A DNA stretch of 64,000 bases from positions 4,650,001 to 4,714,000 of the forward strand of contig OZ234497.1 of the NCBI GenBank assembly GCA_965153455.1, given 5' to 3'. The translations under genes and the position numbers were made by a program. Positions 60,161-64,000 of the stretch are shown here, in pieces (the stretch's first letter is position 1; each line of letters starts with the position of its first letter). A model generated the notes under the pieces. The model worked only from the letters and a program-made list of their open reading frames with translations, had not been told where the DNA came from and searched no databases. This DNA is from Sphagnum compactum (Eukaryota > Bryophyta > Sphagnopsida > Sphagnales).

Positions 60161-62370
60161 TTACATTCACTATGAAACTTACATTTTGTAATAAAATTAA
60201 TTTAGAATAATAATTAATTTTGGGTATATAAAAAGACATAATTTTGGTACCCAGGCCACTTTTGAAATGACATTACATGCGAGTATTGCATTGAGGGTTT
60301 AGGGTCTTCACATATGGTTTCCTTCAATCACCTATGTATTATTTCAATATGATCTTGCATGTAGGTATTTTATCTAGGCCTTGGTCTTCATTCAAAGGCG
60401 CACCCAAACTACATATTGGGTATTTCAAAGCGACCTTACATATGGGTATTACATTTAAGGTTGCCCTTTCATTGTAGGTTTTACTTTATTCACCTATGGG
60501 TTATTTTCAAATAAACATGAATATGGTTATTGCATTTAGGGTTAAGGTTTCATATAATTTTGCAATATCCACACACATACTTACTTTCACCATTTGTAAA
60601 TTTAGCCATAATGTTCAATAATTAAATAAAATTTGTGACAAAACACAAAAGAAGGTATGTCTTTTATCATTTGTTAATCTCCAAGCTGATCTCTTTCAAT
60701 TTCTTTAAAAATATGTATTGCATTTTTTTACATATAAAATTCCCCCTATAATGCACCGTAGATTTATTTTATTTACTATTAATTTGTAAAAAAAAATTTA
60801 ATTAATTTAGGGTTTCCCAAACTTTAAATTTGAATCATACTCCAATAGTATATACTTATAACAATTATATGGAAAAATGTGCTTTCTTTTTGATAAATTC
60901 TTTTAGTTCAAATTTAAAATGTTATAACACAATAAGGATTAGACATTAAACTATCATAAATGCTTATTAGGCTTACGTCGCCTAGGCTAGTATATTACCT
61001 ATATGACTAGTAGGTTTACTTAATACATTCAATCACCTTCAATATCTACATAGACCATCTAAGATATTAATTTAGAAAGCTTACATTAATGAATAAATTA
61101 CATAATAGGCCTATATTAAGTAGGTAGCCTATCAGGTAGTTAATTAGGTTACTTAACAAATAGCTATATTTGTAGGGATTAGGGTTTTAGGGTTTACCCA
61201 ACCATAACCTATGAAAACCCAACCCTAAACCCTAAAATATTATATGTATTGATTTGGATCAACAGTATAATTCCATAATATCATTATTTATATATTAGGT
61301 GTTATAAATAACAATATATTTGGACCAATATTTAAACCAATATTATACATCATAAAAAATAAAGTTTACATAAGGACTTGTGTTATATATCTATAAAATA
61401 TAAAATATTTTTGACCCACTATATGAATATTTTAACCAAGAAATTATTTACTATATATCAGAAAAGTATAAATTAAAATTTCAATTAAACATAGGATTAA
61501 TATATGGGAGAGATCATTTTTTTATTATGTGAAACAGAAAAGAAGAAAGTAGAAAATTACGTGCTTTGAATTTTTTTTAAACATAATTTAAAATCTTGTT
61601 AAATTAAAGACTTTATATTTATGTTTTTAGTATGAATATACAACTTTAAAAGGGGAAAAAAAATATGAACATCGTTGAAAAATATTTAAGCTTGAACTTT
61701 TTATTTTTTGATCTTGACAAACTTTGTATTGCATTTAGGGTTGGGTTTTCACATAAGGTTTGTTTTTTACCTTTGTGTGATAACTCCAACCTAATTTTCC
61801 CAATCTCTTTTAGGAAGATATAGAATGAAATTGTATTGTTTCACATATGTCTAAACCCTAAAACATTTCGGCCAATTTAATATAAAATATTTATGATAAT
61901 TAATGAATTATCAATAAAATTTGTCATATAATTAAATAATTAATAGACCATTATTTTAGATAATTTAAATGATTAATTATGAAGAATTAGATAATCATTT
62001 ATTTATTTAATATAATTAACTAATCATTTGGCTTAAATTTATTTACTTGAAAATAAAAAGTTGGATTTAATCAGATTAATTAATTTGATATTTGATTAAC
62101 TAACTTTAGTATATTTTTGTTTTAATAAGTTATTGGAATCACTATTTAAGATAATTATTCCATGTTATAGATTGCAAGTTCAACTTTTTCATGAAAATTT
62201 CTTACACTAAAATAAGCTTGATCACAATTGTCATTGTACTATTTGTTCCACAAACAATAGAACCTCTTTTAAAATTCATGAAAAAAAATAAGAATCATGG
62301 ATTCCTAATCAACAACCCCAACCTCCATACACACCTTTGTTAGCATATGATTTTGAAATTAACTAATTAT
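60161..62370. other. Very AT-rich DNA with scattered core words
   Basis: No gene. Between 60270 and 60550 the repeat core occurs in the opposite orientation (GAGTATTGCATTGAGGGTTT, GGGTATTACATTTAAGG, GGTTATTGCATTTAGGGTT), and again once near 61730. At 61165-61240 telomere-like words face each other (TTAGGGTTTTAGGGTTTAC and then CCCTAAACCCTAAAAT). The remainder is AT-rich and featureless. Confidence 0.6.
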
Positions 62371-62374
62371 TTTA

Positions 62375-62690
62375 GAATGACCCAAAATGCAGGTATTGCA
62401 TTTAGGGTAGGATCTTCATTTAAAGAAGGCTTAAACCCCACATGCATATTTTTTGTGTGACCCAAAGTGCAGGTATTGCATTTAGGGTAGGATCTTCGTA
62501 TAAAGATGCTTAAACCCACATGGGTACTTTCGAAATGGCCCAAAATGCAGGTATTGCATTTAGGGTAAGGTTTTTTCAAAGTGACTTTGCGTCTGCATAT
62601 TGTGTTTAGGGCTAGGTCTTCACTTCAGGGTATCCAAACCATTTAGATGGGTTTTTTTTTTAAACGTGTGGGTATTGCATTTAGGCTTAT
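62375..62690. repeat. 80-bp tandem repeat, core in reverse orientation
   Basis: Three good copies (near 62392, 62472, 62552) of GCAGGTATTGCATTTAGGGT followed by AGGATCTTC and TTAAACCCACATG words, and weaker copies to 62690. The core is the reverse complement type of the 59.8-kb array. Confidence 0.9.
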
Positions 62691-62699
62691 TTTTCATTT

Positions 62700-62885
62700 A
62701 AACTTGCAATACCTGAACTTATACTTACCTCTACTAACTGGAATGTTGGGGTTTCATTGCAATACCTACATCCGTATTTACCTTTACAAACTGGAATTTT
62801 GGGGCATGATTGCAATACTTGCAATTGTACTTACTTTTACCAATTGGGATTTTGGGGCCTAGTTACAATACCCGCATCTAACACT
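62700..62885. repeat. 53-bp tandem repeat, core in forward orientation
   Basis: Three to four units: TTGCAATACCTGAACTTATA then CTTACC, CTACTAACTGGAATGTTGGG and GTTTCA, with later copies diverging. The forward-orientation core (GCAATACC) returns here after the reversed stretch. Confidence 0.88.
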
Positions 62886-63097
62886 AATATTATCATTATC
62901 CTTGTGTTTTTGCATTTCACACTTTTTGTGCTTATTACTTGGAAACAATAATAACCTTTATGCCATATTAGACTTCATGTGTGTGTTGAATACATGATGT
63001 TCAAATAATTTGGGGTATGATTTCCTCCATACAAAATTGATTCTAAATGAAAATTTTTAGTGCTAATGGCAACAATCTTGATTAGTAATTGAAACAT
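62886..63097. other. 3' flank of the SWIM-domain gene
   Basis: AT-rich spacer between the repeat mosaic and the stop codon of the minus-strand SWIM gene, probably its 3' UTR. Confidence 0.4.
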
Positions 63098-64000
63098 TTA
63101 TTCATGACATCGTTTAGTACGTACATTTGTGTGATTGAGCATTGTTTCATGCCAATCTTTGAGCCGTTTGACACTATTTCCCAATCCATCTTCTACATGA
63201 CGTAACACCAATCCTGGGTGTGAAATTGCATTTGCCTTTGTGAGGCGTATGTTACGAATATTACATGCCAATACTCTCATGTGTGAGGTGGCATGTTCAC
63301 AAAGTGTCACATCGCCTTCTTTACATTCATTTGTGATCTCTTGCATTGTAGTGACCAATTGTGCAAGAGCCCTTTCCATTGGGGTTAATGAATTTATTGT
63401 CTCATTAGACCCTATAATGGCACCCATAGGGTGATCATTTTGCTCCATGTTCATGAGCCCATCAAATTTCATGATCCCATCATCACCTTCAAGATGATCA
63501 TCTTCGTCATCATCACTGGACTCCATATCATCTGGAATATGTTGCGGGTCTGCAAACATGTGACCCAACCCTCCACGATGTGATCCATACCATGTTCCAC
63601 AGTAATGAATGATATCCTCTTGAGAAATGTCTGTGCATGTGAGAATGACCTTAATTTGGTGTTTACACATGTTCCCTCGCAATGCCCATTTGCATGTGCA
63701 ACAAAACATTTCGGTGAATGGGAATTTCACCGTGTAAATAACATTGGGAAGGCGTTGGCTCCGTACGGCCCAAGCTCCATCACTTTCAAGGGTTGGTTGG
63801 TACACATGGCTGAGTGGAATAAGGGTTGCCTTTTCCACACTTCGTGTAATAATGGCCTCCATAACCTTGTTTTTTATGAAACCCCTCTTTTTCATTTCCA
63901 ATGTGTGCATGTAGTGGTGTGCAATGGTTGTTGTTAATCGCCACACCAACCAGTCAATCCTACGCCCTCTAAGGCCTTTTGTGTCAAGAGCAAGCCAACG
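63098..64000 (-). CDS. SWIM zinc-finger protein, MULE-transposase related, 3' part only
   Basis: The minus-strand frame is open from the window edge to TAA at 63098, giving 300 residues with no ATG needed, so the N-terminus lies beyond base 64000. It starts RWLALDTKGLRGRRIDWLVW and contains HYMHTLEMKKRGFIKNK. A SWIM zinc-binding motif follows: CTCKWALRGNMCKH (C-x-C-x9-C-x-H), found in Mutator-like transposases, FAR1-type proteins and related plant factors. A strongly acidic stretch (SSDDDEDDHLEGDD) follows, then a C-terminal region with no recognised domain. There are no stops or frameshifts in the visible part, so it may be active or domesticated. The transposase catalytic core, if present, would be upstream and cannot be seen. 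Confidence 0.8.
   Translation of the reverse strand, partial: RWLALDTKGLRGRRIDWLVWRLTTTIAHHYMHTLEMKKRGFIKNKVMEAIITRSVEKATLIPLSHVYQPTLESDGAWAVRSQRLPNVIYTVKFPFTEMFCCTCKWALRGNMCKHQIKVILTCTDISQEDIIHYCGTWYGSHRGGLGHMFADPQHIPDDMESSDDDEDDHLEGDDGIMKFDGLMNMEQNDHPMGAIIGSNETINSLTPMERALAQLVTTMQEITNECKEGDVTLCEHATSHMRVLACNIRNIRLTKANAISHPGLVLRHVEDGLGNSVKRLKDWHETMLNHTNVRTKRCHE

Noticed and set aside
59723-60239. Minus-strand frames with repeating GPICGYC/YMRVLQG words
   Set aside because: They follow the period of the GCAATACCCGCAT tandem array and have no protein character.
59800-62885. CRISPR array
   Set aside because: Core word plus variable spacers recalls CRISPR, but the cores are imperfect, spacers are repeated among themselves, orientation switches, and the surrounding genes are plant nuclear.

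Overview
This looks like nuclear DNA from a land plant with a large, repeat-rich, AT-rich genome. The genes that can be read are plant types: a LysM receptor kinase, a group IIb WRKY factor with its diagnostic VQR intron, and a galactose mutarotase. The protein genes have several small exons, and plant-style TTTAGGG telomere-like tracts, hAT-like elements and Harbinger and SWIM/MULE relatives fill the spaces. The low gene density and the style of the transposon proteins suggest a seedless plant (fern, lycophyte or bryophyte). That is an inference and the species cannot be named from the sequence.

Layout: (1) 1-4.07 kb, unassigned DNA with a CT microsatellite and a threefold ~170-bp repeat. 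(2) 4.08-6.14 kb, minus strand: a single-exon receptor kinase with a LYK4/5-type LysM ectodomain and a kinase that reads like an L-type lectin receptor kinase. (3) 6.3-16.8 kb: duplicated segments, several minisatellites, a foldback element, and a 214-bp TIR element carrying a CCHC knuckle inserted into an older repeat. (4) 16.84-20.86 kb, plus: a seven-exon FAD-dependent monooxygenase. (5) 23.6-29.2 kb: an hAT-like element and a decayed reverse-transcriptase gene (minus). (6) 32.3-35.77 kb: a 32-bp minisatellite followed by a five-exon aldose 1-epimerase (plus). (7) 37-46.9 kb: an uninterrupted relative of the 16-kb repeat, a Harbinger transposase pseudogene split by telomere-like DNA, hAT-like elements with target duplications, and a diverged inverted duplication. 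(8) 48.05-52.28 kb, minus: a five-exon WRKY IIb gene with a W-box upstream. (9) 55.2-57.7 kb: a TIR element and a GC-rich array of alternating perfect palindromes. (10) 57.8-59.4 kb, plus: a three-exon C2H2 zinc-finger gene with 12-residue repeats and a frameshift. (11) 59.7-62.9 kb: a mosaic of short repeats sharing one core that switches orientation. (12) 63.1-64.0 kb, minus: the 3' end of a SWIM zinc-finger (MULE-related) gene running off the window.

The genes do not form an operon or a visible pathway. The receptor kinase probably senses chitin-like glycans at the plasma membrane, and the WRKY factor belongs to a family that acts downstream of such receptors, but nothing here links them. 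The other cellular genes are metabolic. The items most worth a second look are the LysM/lectin-kinase chimera, the palindrome array abutting the zinc-finger gene, and the zinc-knuckle MITE whose related empty site lies 21 kb away. All splice joins were made by eye from GT/GC-AG signals, reading frame and family conservation.
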